DNA of 64,000 bases from contig NC_088315.1 of assembly GCF_910592395.1 (NCBI RefSeq), positions 6,760,501 through 6,824,500 on the forward strand, in the 5' to 3' direction. The position numbers were made by a program, and so were the translations under genes. Of this stretch, positions 1 through 12,549 are shown piece by piece. The DNA comes from Lineus longissimus (taxonomy: Eukaryota; Nemertea; Pilidiophora; Heteronemertea; Lineidae). Numbering within the stretch: the stretch's first letter is position 1; every line of letters starts with the position of its first letter. Under the pieces are notes generated by a model. The model did not search any database. It saw only the letters and a program-made list of their open reading frames with translations, and was not told the DNA's origin.

Positions 1-290
1 TTCGATTAGTCGGAGTCTGCTTTTTGTGTGATATAGTTCAGATGCCAAACACGAGATCGTAGAACAGTCGATGGAGAGGCAGCGTACAATTGTTAGGTAC
101 AGTTAACCTGAAACGCATTGATACAAGTTTCCAAACTGTATAATGTGTAGGTATTTGTATAGGCCTTTAGCGATCAGTATGACCTTTATACCTCGGTAAC
201 CATTCAGCTAAGCATGTATCGTGTCTTCGTTTTACAAGAAAAAAGAGCGCGCCATTTCGCTAGACAAATGACTAGTAAGGCGTCCATCTT

Positions 291-316
291 TGACCTTGAC
301 CCAGCCTTGACCTTGA
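291..316 (-). promoter_or_regulatory. paired TCAAGGTCA nuclear-receptor-type half-sites
   Basis: Two exact copies of TGACCTTGA (TCAAGGTCA on the minus strand) lie at 291-299 and 308-316, 17 bp apart start to start. This is the extended half-site bound by monomeric nuclear receptors such as ERR and SF-1/FTZ-F1. No gene is nearby, so function is only a possibility and chance occurrence is quite possible. Confidence 0.2.
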
Positions 317-3300
317 TCTTGAATAACCCCAAAACAATATTTCACTCACGAAGCATGAAATAGCGTTTTGTTGCTCGAAAATTTGCCATTAACGAAAAAC
401 GCACGCTGAGGCGTTTACCGGGCAGAAAGTATGGATTCAGTGACAATTTTGCTCCATTATTGCAGTCGTGATAATCACCTAATCGTGAGGATCGTGGTGG
501 AATATGGCATAATCACAGCGGCAAAGTCTCTTGAGGGATCAATTTGATTCGTCCCCTGTTTTGTCGTTTTGACCACATGCACTGCATCGCCAGATGATCA
601 TTAAAAAAAAAATTCACGGCGGTATGCAAAATAATCGACATTGCAAAGCTTTTTTTGTTTCGGTGAAATCAATGGTTGTACTGACGCGGACTTTCATTAT
701 CACAATATCTTCTACAGGTAGGTTTGGTGTATCGAAAGCACTCCGTAGAATGTAAGGGTAGAATGACTAAAACGATTCGCGAACTTACTTACTCCGACTG
801 AGACTTAATGACAAGGATATTGTGTTGTACAGATGAAGCTCTATATAATTACGAGCGAGTAGACTTAGCAGACGTAATTACGTTATTATACATCAGATCT
901 CTTCATTTCATATGAAACAATTGATTAGCCTAAGACATTAAACGAAACTACAGACTATCTATAACCATACGCATGTACAAGTGATGAATTCATATGCGTA
1001 ATCAATTTGCACGCAAACTTAAAATTTGATGGCATGATACCCATGATAGCTTTGGGCACAAAGTCATATTCGACGCCTACTTTTAATCGTGCGAATAATA
1101 CAGGCTCAGACATATCCAGCGGTTTATTAGGGGGCTCCTTACACGCATACCTCATCAGATAGCGTTCGATTACCTATTAATTTGTTATAAAATCTCGTAA
1201 ATGCAGATGATGTATTTCGAGAAATATTATAGCATGTTTTTTTGTTGTTTTGCGAAATCATAAAACTCAGATAGGAGGGAGGGGAGCAGCGGCTTCTGTC
1301 ACACACAGTCGCCGCAAGTGTTTTTCACCCCTTTTAACTACGACAAAAATCTGAGTCACGTCCTCTGGTTTCTTATAATAGCATTCGCCCACGAATTATA
1401 TCTCTCACTATCAAAAGCCTGGCAAAAGTCATTAAATGTTTTCGACATACCGTAAATCTCCTCTTTGCAAAGAAAAGGTGACCAACGACACGACATTACG
1501 GTAATCATATCTCACATGAAAACATTAGAAGAAAAAGTAACTCCAGTGGTTTGAATTCGGTGTAAGATTATGTTGGATAAACCGATTCGGGTCTCGGAGG
1601 ATATGTCCGGAAGAACATTTTTGCTGGAAGGCATGATGAAATAGTTGATATTTGCCAAGTACTCAGTAAAAGCTACGACACCAAGATTAAGCTCTATCAA
1701 AGTAAATAATGGTAAAAAGGAACCATGGCTGACGAACTCGCACATTTTTGTAGTTGTTAAGGCAGCGAGCTGTTGATTGTCTTATTTGTTGGTACCCGTT
1801 GAAGCAACTGATAGAAGATATTTGATATTTGCCAGACAACTAACTCATAAAGGTAATCATCATTAAGTAAAAACCATCCATCAATAATAATGCTTTATGT
1901 TTTCAGACATCCCTTTTTTAGATATTATGCGCGTAATAATGCAGTATCATTCTGGGAGAGCGGGATATTGACATTCTTGAAAGCGATAACCTTCGGAAAG
2001 TGCATAGCCTTTACCCTGAAGCTCTATCTGCACTTTAGGACGATGGGTTGAAAGGCAATTATTAAAATCCCGAGACGACGAGACGAGTCAACGAATATCA
2101 GCTTGTGTTGTCTTGATGGTAATTTTGATGGTAAAGTGAAATTTGCGGCAGTTATCATGGTAAAAACTGTTCAAAATTGTGGGGTATACGGAATATCGAA
2201 ACGTACTCCGATCTCATTAATTTAGTAAAATACTGTTAAATGTAAGAAATGTAACGTTTTCAAGAAACATTACGTCGTCTGGGGCATTAGAAGACACTGT
2301 CGATGATTACAAAGAACGATTCTAAATGTCACCCCATCCAACTTAAGCTTGTTGTGATATAATTACTCGTACCTGGCCGTGTAGATCCAAACCAGAGAAA
2401 TTGTGCACGCTTTACACGTTACGATCAAATTCCTGGCATACCGGTACCTATATTCTGATTAATCAATAGACTTCATTGATGCGATAGGGCGATGCGCAAA
2501 AGCAGTCTGTTTCATTTTAGTACCATCTACTTACATATAATTGATAAATGTTCACACAAAGAATGCTTTTAATTGTTATTTTGCTGTTTTTAATAAATGA
2601 CAAATTTAGATAATATTGAAGTGCCTGGAGAGTCTGCTCTTTGATCTTTTTATCATTAATTTAGAATAATTATACAGTCAGTGCAAGATCAGTTATGTAC
2701 ATGTAGTTGGCATCCTTTTACAATGAGATATTCCTGCAATGTTTTCCTACCTCCGCCTCTGGATAACACTAGCCGAGACGTGTTGTCGCTGCTGGGCGTT
2801 TCGCGCGGAATGCTCGGCTGACCACCGCTGGCCGCTGGGTGGACTGCTGGCGCTGACTTTAAAACAAGAAGCTGCATTCTTCTATCAGCGGAACTGCGCC
2901 GCTTGGGTTGCAGTGACTTATGCGGTAAGGTGGCAAATACAAAAAGATGTAGCTATCATCATTTATGAATCAGATTAAGTAATACATCATTGTAAAAACA
3001 GCCGTGTTGCCTTTCCTTTTATAGACCAAACCTCTTTCTGAAGCCTCACCCTAAAAAATATAGCTGCGGACGGCTGGGGTTGGCTGAAGCAGCTAAGTTC
3101 TGTTAGTTAATGAATTCAAACCTACAAGTAAAAGTGTTTTTGTTATGCGGATTACAACCATACTTGATTTAACCTGAATATACCAGTTCATAAATCACTG
3201 TCGCATAGGAATATAATGCATGTCCTAATCGGCATCTTCTTAGCTACGTTGACGAGTGCCTGGTAATCAAAACCAACGACCCTCTACCTAAAATCGGATA

Positions 3301-6300
3301 ATTCCACATTTGTCCGCAAAACATGACTTTAATCCTGGATGAGAATTTTCTAGTACATAGTTTTAAGAAGTTTATGATACTCTACCCGGTCCATTTGTTT
3401 CTCTTTCCGGTTTGCTGTCCCTTCGGCGCGGATATGACAAGTTGACATTCTGCGTTAGGAAATGATATACCGTATACTCTCGCCCTTAATTACAGCCAGT
3501 GAACCTTCTCTACGCAATGGCTCATATAGCTACATCTTTATCGTATCGAACATCGCCATTGACACCTTATAAACATGACTGCTCAGGATATTAACAAAGG
3601 CGGAAAGAAGGTAAATACGACATTTCAGGCAGATGAAATAGCCAAGTTAAGTAGATCCTCAATGGATTCCGATTGATTTTCAGACTGAGTGTTTGGGATG
3701 CTTGCCAATGTCTCTTTTCCCATTACTCTATAAACACAGGAAAAATTAGCGAATAGCCATTACTTCATTGGATTGATGTCAGCTTGGTGAAGTCAAATTG
3801 ATATCCACCGATTTTCATTGTACTGTATATGTCAGGCTAAAGATCGGCATTCGTTCTTGGCGGTCCTTTTGTATTGTTCTCAAAGCGAGACCAGCTTCCA
3901 TCTATTTGGCTTAGCAGTCTCTTATCAACGGTCAGTCTTGTTTGCTGCAATTAATTAGCCTCCCCTAATTAACTAGTGTTAATGGGATTGTTGCGTCTGT
4001 CAGGTAAAGATGAAAGATATGGATGATATCAGATTAACGTAATGAATATTATAGATTAGGGGCTGGATCATAAAAAGGATGCTTTAATGCAGAGGTTTCT
4101 CTTAGCTGCCATCTCGGACCTGAGAAAATTCATTGTCGTGGTGACACATAAGAAAATCTCTGGTAAAGGGGTATATCCGGACATTGATCAGCGATGGACT
4201 CATTAGACGAACTTTCTGCGCGAGCCTCCTGTCACCAATTGAGGCAGATTAACAATGTATTAGACCACATAGCCTTGTATGTGAAGATCGTGTAACACCT
4301 ATCCACATCTAGTACTACTGCATCCCTAACTAGATCAAATAATCGATCTCAAGTACGATTAAATCTTTCTTTATAGTCACGAAGGGTCCACCGAGATCAG
4401 CGCAGTTCTTTAATTAGACGATTAGTTGTAAAACTCATCAAATTAGTGATGATGTGGGACTGATGAATCCTTTTGTGGCATGCCTGGGAATATTTAGTGC
4501 TATCATGCCGATGCAGGTACAGTCCAAGATGGCAAGGTGACGACGGCTTGTACCACATGGGTCGAGTATCTGTCGGACAGTTGCGGGATGCAATGGGCTG
4601 ATTGACTTCTTAACACGACGGCAAGGTCACTGCTTCTTTAGTTGCATCCGAAAACTCTCGCGTGCCAGCTATCCGAAAACACCACAATGCCGTGTACAAC
4701 ATATTGGGAGAGTAAAAACTATTTGCTACAAATACGTCATGACATTTGTAGGAGATCGTTTCCCGAAGAGTCGTGGATGACCTTCAAGTCCTGTGATGTC
4801 CTATAATCCATTGATCAGCAAGTTCCTTTTTATTCCAATCCTTTGATGCGGTAAACTATCGAAAGAATCATTTGTGGTTCGTAAGAGATTGTCTGACCTA
4901 ACTTCAAAGCGAATAACCAAAGATAACAGGACCCGATTTAAGAGCAGAGTAGATTATTTCACAGGGTGCACCAGAAATTGATCCCAGTCCAATTCTGAAA
5001 GTCGTCTGGGTTCTGACGGAGATGATCAGTCAGATCGTCAGCAACCTTGCCAAAGAATGTCATACCGGAATAAAAACGCTATTCCGCGTGATGCCAAGAA
5101 AATAACGAATATGTCACATTCTATCGGTGCCACCGATGTCACCGCATGACCTTTGTGATCAGTTTACATACAATGACCGTTTGCCAATGTATCAAATATA
5201 ACCCTTTGTCGGGGGTCAATATGTCCGAGGCCATATCACATTCTGAGAGAAGAAAAATTCATTTCGCTCGAGAAAAAGAACTATACATGTATCTTTTTAT
5301 CACATGACTATAGTATATACTAGCAGATGCATTTTCGTATATAAGAGGTGTTTTTTTCTATTCTTGAAATATACAATATACTTGTATTCCTGTAGTAGCT
5401 TCGAATGCTAACAATCTTCTCTTGGTAGAATCGTCACGGATGTATATTCATGTACCTGTAAAATATATCGAACACTGTATATCAACACATGGCAAAATGT
5501 TTCTCTTGAGTGAATCATATAAGACTGTAGTAAGCCGTTCGAGCATGTTAGAGAGGAGCCAAAATATTTCAATCATTTTGTCACCACAACACAAATGTTT
5601 AGATTGGAAGAACAAGCAAGCCTTGCTAGTGTATAAGGAATGTTTCAGTAGAATATATTAGCTCAAGAGTGTCAATCAAATAAAATAGTTTTATTCAAGA
5701 ATGGCACTATAAAGGAGTATAATCGGTGTCTCTTTTCGTTAACGATCTTTCTGATGCGTGTTAAACGATTAGATCACTAATGGATCTGTTTAATGTTCTT
5801 CTTTCCAGAAAGAGCAGAGTCGCTACAATCACTTAACCTTCGACGCCGACGACGATTTATCAATTGATATTTCAAAGTGCAGGTTAAGAGATGAGTTGAG
5901 GAGAAAGTATATATTTGGGTGACGAAATGTACAGTACAGTATTGAGAAAATACAAAATATAATGACTGCTTATATTGCGTAGTATCAGTCAAGTGTTTGA
6001 GAACAGAGACCGTGATATGAATTATCCATGTTGTTTATTTGAAAGGTTGAGTTGTCGAACGTTCAGATCCACACGCGAGGATCAACAACCGAAAATTCTG
6101 TTTTCTAATACAATAGCAAATGTTTTTGAGAAGTGTACTACATGTACATGTGCATATTAGACATTTGAGCATACGAATGCCACATCGACGGATCCTCAAG
6201 CCATGTCACAGCTGCCTTATACCTTTTAAGATCATATAGTTCCACTTCCCCGTTGAATACCAGCCAAAGGTTAGTCAAGGTAACGAGGAATGTTACACCA

Positions 6301-6569
6301 CGATAAACGTTTGACACGAGGACAGGTACTGCAAATCGTAAAAGTGCCCTGTTATACAGATGCTTTCGCTGTTTCTAAATGACAGTTGCAGCGCTGAAAA
6401 GATAGCCATGCTATCATATCGTCACCCTCATAAAACAAAAGCCTGAGTAATTCTTTTGCCAAATTGATATTTTCGCCTATGTCTGCTCTTTACCACAAGA
6501 GTCACATGTGGTAGAAGTGCTTAATACAATGTCTCAATGGAATAACTGCCTAAGGCAAGCTTTGGAATT

Positions 6570-6650
6570 AGGCAAAGTGTCCCCAGGAATCGAACCCGCA
6601 ACCTCTTGGATGATGTCTTGCACACCAATTGTTTCAAATACTAGATGATA
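6570..6650 (-). repeat. tRNA-derived SINE-like remnant
   Basis: On the minus strand the sequence has a perfect pol III B-box-like GGTTCGATTCC (plus-strand 6586-6596), preceded at tRNA-like spacing by a D-arm-like segment containing AATTGGTGTGCAAGAC. Acceptor-stem pairing is poor and no clear anticodon arm forms, so this is more likely a decayed tRNA-derived SINE head than a functional tRNA. Confidence 0.3.
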
Positions 6651-8523
6651 ATATGATAGTTATGCATTTGAATTTTCAATCAACTCAAAAATTATCGTAT
6701 GATTCACCCAGTACGAAAATTGGTGACGAATTGTCGTGACGGAAACCACCTTGTATGATCGTCCATTGTCGTTCAGCGAAACACACTGCTCACCCACGGC
6801 AAAATATGTGGGTACTCCTGTTAGTTTGTATTCATAATATGTTCGACCACGTCCCCCGTCAAGCCCCGTCGTTACACCGGCCCTGAGTCAATAAGATAAT
6901 CCTGGGAGTCCACAAGCCGATATCGCAAACACCGGCAGATATTTGCAGTATATTGACGAAGATACTTTGAGGAGCGCAAGCAATTGGTAAACGTGTTCCT
7001 ACTCCAATTACCCTTGTTGTCGCGATCGGGCTTCCATGTTACCTGTACGTAGCAGCCAGTCAAGTCGCTCAAAGGAGTTTTTGTGATAAAAAAGATACGT
7101 GACAATGGCTTCTGACTACTAATGCATAAACAGTTACATGTATGAAACAATATTGAACGCTTCACGTCGGGTCATTTTTGGTATTTCCAAACAATTGTCT
7201 ACAGGTTTATGCCATATAGCATATCATGGTTTCGACGGCTGGTCATTGACCTTCGCAGATATGACATCAGAAATTGTGGTGTGTTTAGTATAAGCAGATG
7301 GTATAGTATAATCGGTTTCGCGATCACTGCACTCGGAAGGCGCCGATATTGCAGGAGGCAGCATGTATTCACCATCAGCTACACGACGTTTTGTCAATCA
7401 GACCCCAGCAGTTTTCTACCTCTCCAAAACATTTGCCAGTGGTCTTCTGAAACAATACCTGTACACCAGCCTGATGAACCATTGACCTATCAATAATGTC
7501 ATTTGTTGCAAAACCCTTTACACACAAAGTAAGCGTTTGCGACATGGATGATTACCCTAAGGCATTCATCATCGTAATTCTTCTTGATATGGCGTAATTT
7601 TCACCTTCATCACGGCCCGGAACATCTTTCGGTAATATGACAGGTGTATTTCGGTAATTCAGCTTCTTGTACAATGAGCTGCATTTTACCGGTAAGTAAT
7701 ACTAACTGCAAACCGCTAATTCGCCAAAAGTGTCCAAGAACAAATGATACGTAGCCGTTTCTTAAAAGTGTCAGCTGCAGATCTGAAAAGTGATACTCCA
7801 AAATATTTTGACATTCCTTCGTCTTGAGAGGAATTTTGTTTTTCTTGAGATGGGCCTGGGGGCATGATGATGAAATTGAATGTCATGTCCAGTCAAAAAA
7901 CCGAATAAGTTCTTGACAGAGACACATCTCCATCACTGAATCACATGTGTTTCTTACTCCGAAAGAAAGAAAACATTTTATGTTTTTTGTCGAAGTATAT
8001 GCGAACCCAGATGTACTTTTTTCACTTTCGAGATGACGCTCTTTTTAATTTCCCTTGCTAAGTACCGTGTTCACACTCTCTCTTATATTCAGGAGATGCT
8101 AGAATCAATTTATTATCTAATAATGTCGAGGTGGCGAATAGTCAAAATCTTTTTTTACACAAAGGCGTGCGAAATCAGAAATTGTGACGATTCGTCACTC
8201 CGATAAAGCATCGATGAGTTTTCACCGACGAAAATCCGGTTCGATTTTGACATTGCAAAATCTTCATAAGTTGAAAATTTACAAAGGATTTGGGGAAACA
8301 ATGTTGGTTCAGTGTGTATTCTATCATGTGGCATCCCTTTCTAAAGTGGCAGGACAAAATCGCAATTTCCGCCTAGTCCGACATTTCTTGAAAATCCCAT
8401 CGAGTTCTTATCGACCCGAGGTCTGGGTATCGAAAGATTTTGTATGATTTGAAACATCATGCGAAAGTGACATCAATATCGCATTTTGTTGAGAATCTTT
8501 GGATTGATCTCTGCGGTGGCTGG

Positions 8524-8649
8524 GAAAGGACATCACATGATTTTTTTTTTCAACATGAAATTTTTTTTTTTCAGGAAGTATCTCGATCGATGGACTTATT
8601 ATCTCGATCGCTCGAGATATTGAAAAAAAAAATCATGTGATGTCTTTTC
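8524..8649. repeat. foldback element with 30-bp inverted repeats
   Basis: Arms at 8524-8553 and 8620-8649 are inverted copies with a single mismatch; each reads GAAAGGACATCACATGA (or its variant), then ten T and CAA. The 66-bp loop itself repeats ATCTCGATCG. No target-site duplication is obvious. It is probably a short foldback MITE. Confidence 0.6.
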
Positions 8650-8825
8650 GGGTGAGGCTGAAACTAAAAATTCAGGTTGTTTATTGTATTGGACGTCATG
8701 GGAGGGGGATATTCGCTGACTGAAGTACATTGTACTACTTAAATTAATATATAATTCAAAACTGTTTCCAGCAACTTGCCGTCAAAACATACCGGATTTT
8801 TTAACAAGCAACTTTTGCAAAAAGG

Positions 8826-8908
8826 GAACTTTACGTGGGAAGGGGGGGTACGCACCCCCTGCACCCCCCCCCCCCCCCAGTGGATCCGCCCCTGCCCCAA
8901 GCAGGGGC
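8826..8908. repeat. G/C-tract cluster, possible transposon end
   Basis: A 7-G run, a 5-C run and a 15-C run (8864-8878) are followed by CAGTGGATCCGCCCCTG and a perfect inverted pair GCCCCTGC (8888-8895) / GCAGGGGC (8901-8908). The CAGTGG-ATCCG-CCCCT arrangement resembles ends of common DNA transposon remnants, but I cannot find the partner end. The open frames across it (8739-9002 minus, 8776-9114 plus) are low-complexity artefacts. Confidence 0.3.
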
Positions 8909-11900
8909 TGGCTGCCCTAACAAGTCGGCTTAACTTTACTCTGAGTTGTGAACATAGTATAAGCGTGAAAAGTACCATGAGATATTTCGCCAACATTTGC
9001 AACTTTCCCCAGCATACCTGTCCTGGCTTCTGCTTAGAGTATCTTGTTCTTGCCAGAAGCCAATTACATCTATTTCTTCTCTCTTTGCATAATAGATTAA
9101 TCGCGATACTTTAAAACATCAATACAATAAACATACGTTTTTTGATGTCAATATTATCGGATTTCTAAATATATCATATCAAATCAATTGAAATTGTTCG
9201 ATCTTTTGATATTGAATAGAACTGAATACTGCTATTGTCTTATCATTAGACACTCATAGACTATTCGAGAAGAAATAGCTGTCAGTGTTTACAAAAATTA
9301 CTATTTCAGCAACTTATTACCCCTTTTCATCTCCCCGCTCCCCTATATTCAAGGGTCAATTGCTGATCGAACGACGCATCGTTTAGTTTTGTCACAAAAT
9401 ACTATAAACGCATCATTTTGGAGGTTATTTTGAGTTGTTTAATACATACGCCATACTTGATATTACTGATGGACATGTTAACCCGACATGTGCACAGTGT
9501 TATAATGGAGAATGGTAAATGCAGGTGAACTGTGAAGACAATGTCAAAGAAATATTGGCACAAAATATTAGTTGCTCTGCTCAGGAGGCATCAGCAGAGC
9601 ATCATCATTCGTAAGCAAAGCGGTTCTGATTGGTTTATATGGCCTGTTGTTTACGTGCTGGGAATGAACGGGAGGTTTTTCTTCCAAGGAGCATTTTGTT
9701 GAGTCGGATCAGCAAAGCCTCAATTTCATCCTGGAAGAATCTGGAGGGTACAATTATGAATGAGTTTCTAAAATGAATGCCGTCCGACACTTTTTGTTAC
9801 AATCTAATGAATTACTGTGACAAATTTGTTCAACTGAAATCTTAGAAAACTATGTCTGGCATAAAGCTTTTGTAAGTGCTTTCTATCTGGCACCAATTCG
9901 GTTTTTGCCAAGAGCATCTTTGTAGCTATAAATTCATTATCATGTTGCGTAGTGACAGTTGTATTACAAAAAGAACAAGAAGCTACGTGTATCTGCGTTG
10001 GCATTATTTATTGCTTTTTATCGCTCAACGAGTTTTATTTCTCCAATGTTCATCACTTTTTGATGTTCAGGAACATGGCTTAAGTAATTTTATCGAGTTA
10101 TATTTCTCCAATGTCCATCACTTTCCAATTTTCTGATTCTCAGAAACATGGCTGAAGTCACTTTATCTGACAACAAACAGCACATTTCTCACTGGAATGT
10201 TTCATCAAAGTCGTTTTTCTCATCTAAACCAGAAATAACACAGCAACAACCTGCCTGGACATTGCGTAACCGCTTCTTTCCACGCCAATAACTATGTCCA
10301 CGACGGGACTCCTACATCGTTTGGCATGGCGAAGAAACAGCAATGAGAGCAGAAGTGCGAAATGATGATTTATCTTAAAGGAAATAACATGAAGACGCCA
10401 GCTTCCTTTCTGAGTCTTGGGCAATTGAGGCTGGCAGGTGTTGGACGATTTCGGATATAAAGATTTACGAGGATCTGTCATAACGCGCAGGTTTTTTTTG
10501 TCACATTGTTACAGGGTGTTTCGCAAAATTGTGATGTCGTACATTCTTTCGAACAAACGCGGAGTAAACCAATACACGTCTTATCATCTGTTTGTCATCG
10601 TTTGCGTTAAAAGCTTTGTTTCGGTGCAGTGCAGCATAGAATAGCAATAAACTTTTATCAGGATAATGAAACGTACATATCAGGACAAATGTACATATCA
10701 CTTCATTCTATGTTAATAGGAACCTGTGGTATCGAAAATCACTGACCGGTATTTTTTTTCTGATACACCCCATAGAACGTTAATTGGTCGATCAATCTCC
10801 GACTAATCTGAGGTTTTGCGCAGGTCAGTTATGACATTTGATTTGCAACATACTGCCGTACTTCTTAATTATAGATACCTGAAACAATAAAGGAGAGACC
10901 TTGTGGGTGTTTTGGTGCGGTATGAATCGTGGGGGACAAAAGGTCATGACGGATAATCCTGTCTAGCATGTCTAGTTTGATGTCATTTCCATCAATTTTT
11001 GGGAAGTCTATTGATACGTCAATAATAAGCCTTTTAAGAAGAAGTCATTCAAGGATGGGCAGCGTTTTTTTTAGTTCTAATTGAGGGTATATCAATATAT
11101 CTATCATTAGAAAGACAACCTACATCACTGTTTTTTTTGCCGGGGATTAAAAACCCCTTTCCTATCCTCGTTCCTCGAAGTCATCCTGCTTCCCGGCGCG
11201 CGGTCTCCGTTCAAGCCGTCTGTTGCCTATTACAGTTATTGCTGGTTGTCAGTATTTAGCGAGTGTCCCGCTCTGATCTTGTCTGCATCATTTATGGCTA
11301 ACACATTCCAGCCATCTCTTTTTCTGTTCCTCCCTGGACACCGGATCGCTTTCTCGTCATATCCCTTGTCCCAAATAGCATGTTTAACAAAGAGAGTAAC
11401 AATTACCTTTTATTTGTTATTGTACATTAACAATATCAACCCTTTAAGGGGAAGAACTTGCTTTTCTCCCAATGTCGATTAACAATAAGAATGACAATGC
11501 TGGCGCTACGTTGATTGAAAACAAATGAGAATTAAGGAATTCAGAACAATCACCGCCACAACGTGCGCTGTTCCCGCCGGGATTTAATCCGGTATCGCCT
11601 CACTCCAATGTCTTGTCTAGATGGCCACCAAAAGGAATAACAAGTTAAGAGAACACCACGAACTATCCGTTATCTGGGATCTAGTATCCATGTAATTCGT
11701 GAAATCTGACAAAAGACAATGTTTTTTCTTCTTGAATATTAACTAATTGTAAGGTGGAAGAAAGACGTATCTTAAAAAGTGTGTTTTTAGGCTCAGTTCG
11801 CCTTTCCTGGCGCCGACTGATGTCAAAGCGACCGCAAGCAAAATAGCTTCGAATGGCTGAATATTGATCACATTACATAGAATGATATGTACCTAAAGTT

Positions 11901-12348
11901 TTGCTGCATACCATAGAAATACCTAACAGTACATCGACCACTCACTGGTCATCCCATAAATATCTAGATGTTTATGCGGATCGTCCTTTGGTAGGGTAGA
12001 TCAATGTCTATCCCCGGGCGCTTCATACATCCCAAACAGGTATAAATTCTGACTCAGTGATTTTCTGTTGCTTGTCCACATGTACTTATCAACCACATTT
12101 TATTATCCATTTTATCAACGGATGCGATCAAATCCTTGTCTGGTTGCAGTAGTGCGGCCTTAAATAACAAACGTTTTGCCGACTGCGTTGACAAAACAGA
12201 TATCAAAAGGTGCATGCATACACCACAACTTACTTGAAGTTGACCACTTCCGTATTCGATATCCTTGGGCTCTTGGCGGCCTTAGATGACGGCAACACGA
12301 TCTTAGTTATTGCTAATATACTTGGTCTTTATTATTTGGCCGGGTCTA

Positions 12349-12549
12349 TTTGGCAAGCCGCTCGCCGAACAGGCATCTTTTTTTGCCAAACAGCACTAAA
12401 AAGCCACCCTGATCGGCCAGCCGGGCTTGCCAAACAGGTAAAAAATCTACCCTGTTTGGCGAGCTGGAGACTTTACTTTAATATTAATGAGTTCGGCTCT
12501 CCATTCAGGACAAGAAAAAGTCGCTGTTTGGTAAGCCGGGCTTGCCAAA
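12349..12549. mobile_element. 201-bp TA-flanked MITE-like foldback
   Basis: The element begins TTTGGCAAGCC and ends GGCTTGCCAAA, and is flanked on both sides by TA (12347-12348 and 12550-12551), as expected for a Tc1/mariner-type target duplication. Inverted similarity extends about 27 bp with mismatches. The interior carries further GCCAAACAG motifs in both orientations, including a second hairpin around 12411-12468, so most of the element can fold on itself. There is no coding capacity; it would be non-autonomous. Confidence 0.6.

Noticed and set aside
8739-9114. Open frames on both strands with Gly- or Pro-rich runs
   Set aside because: Produced by the G and C homopolymer tracts of a probable transposon end.
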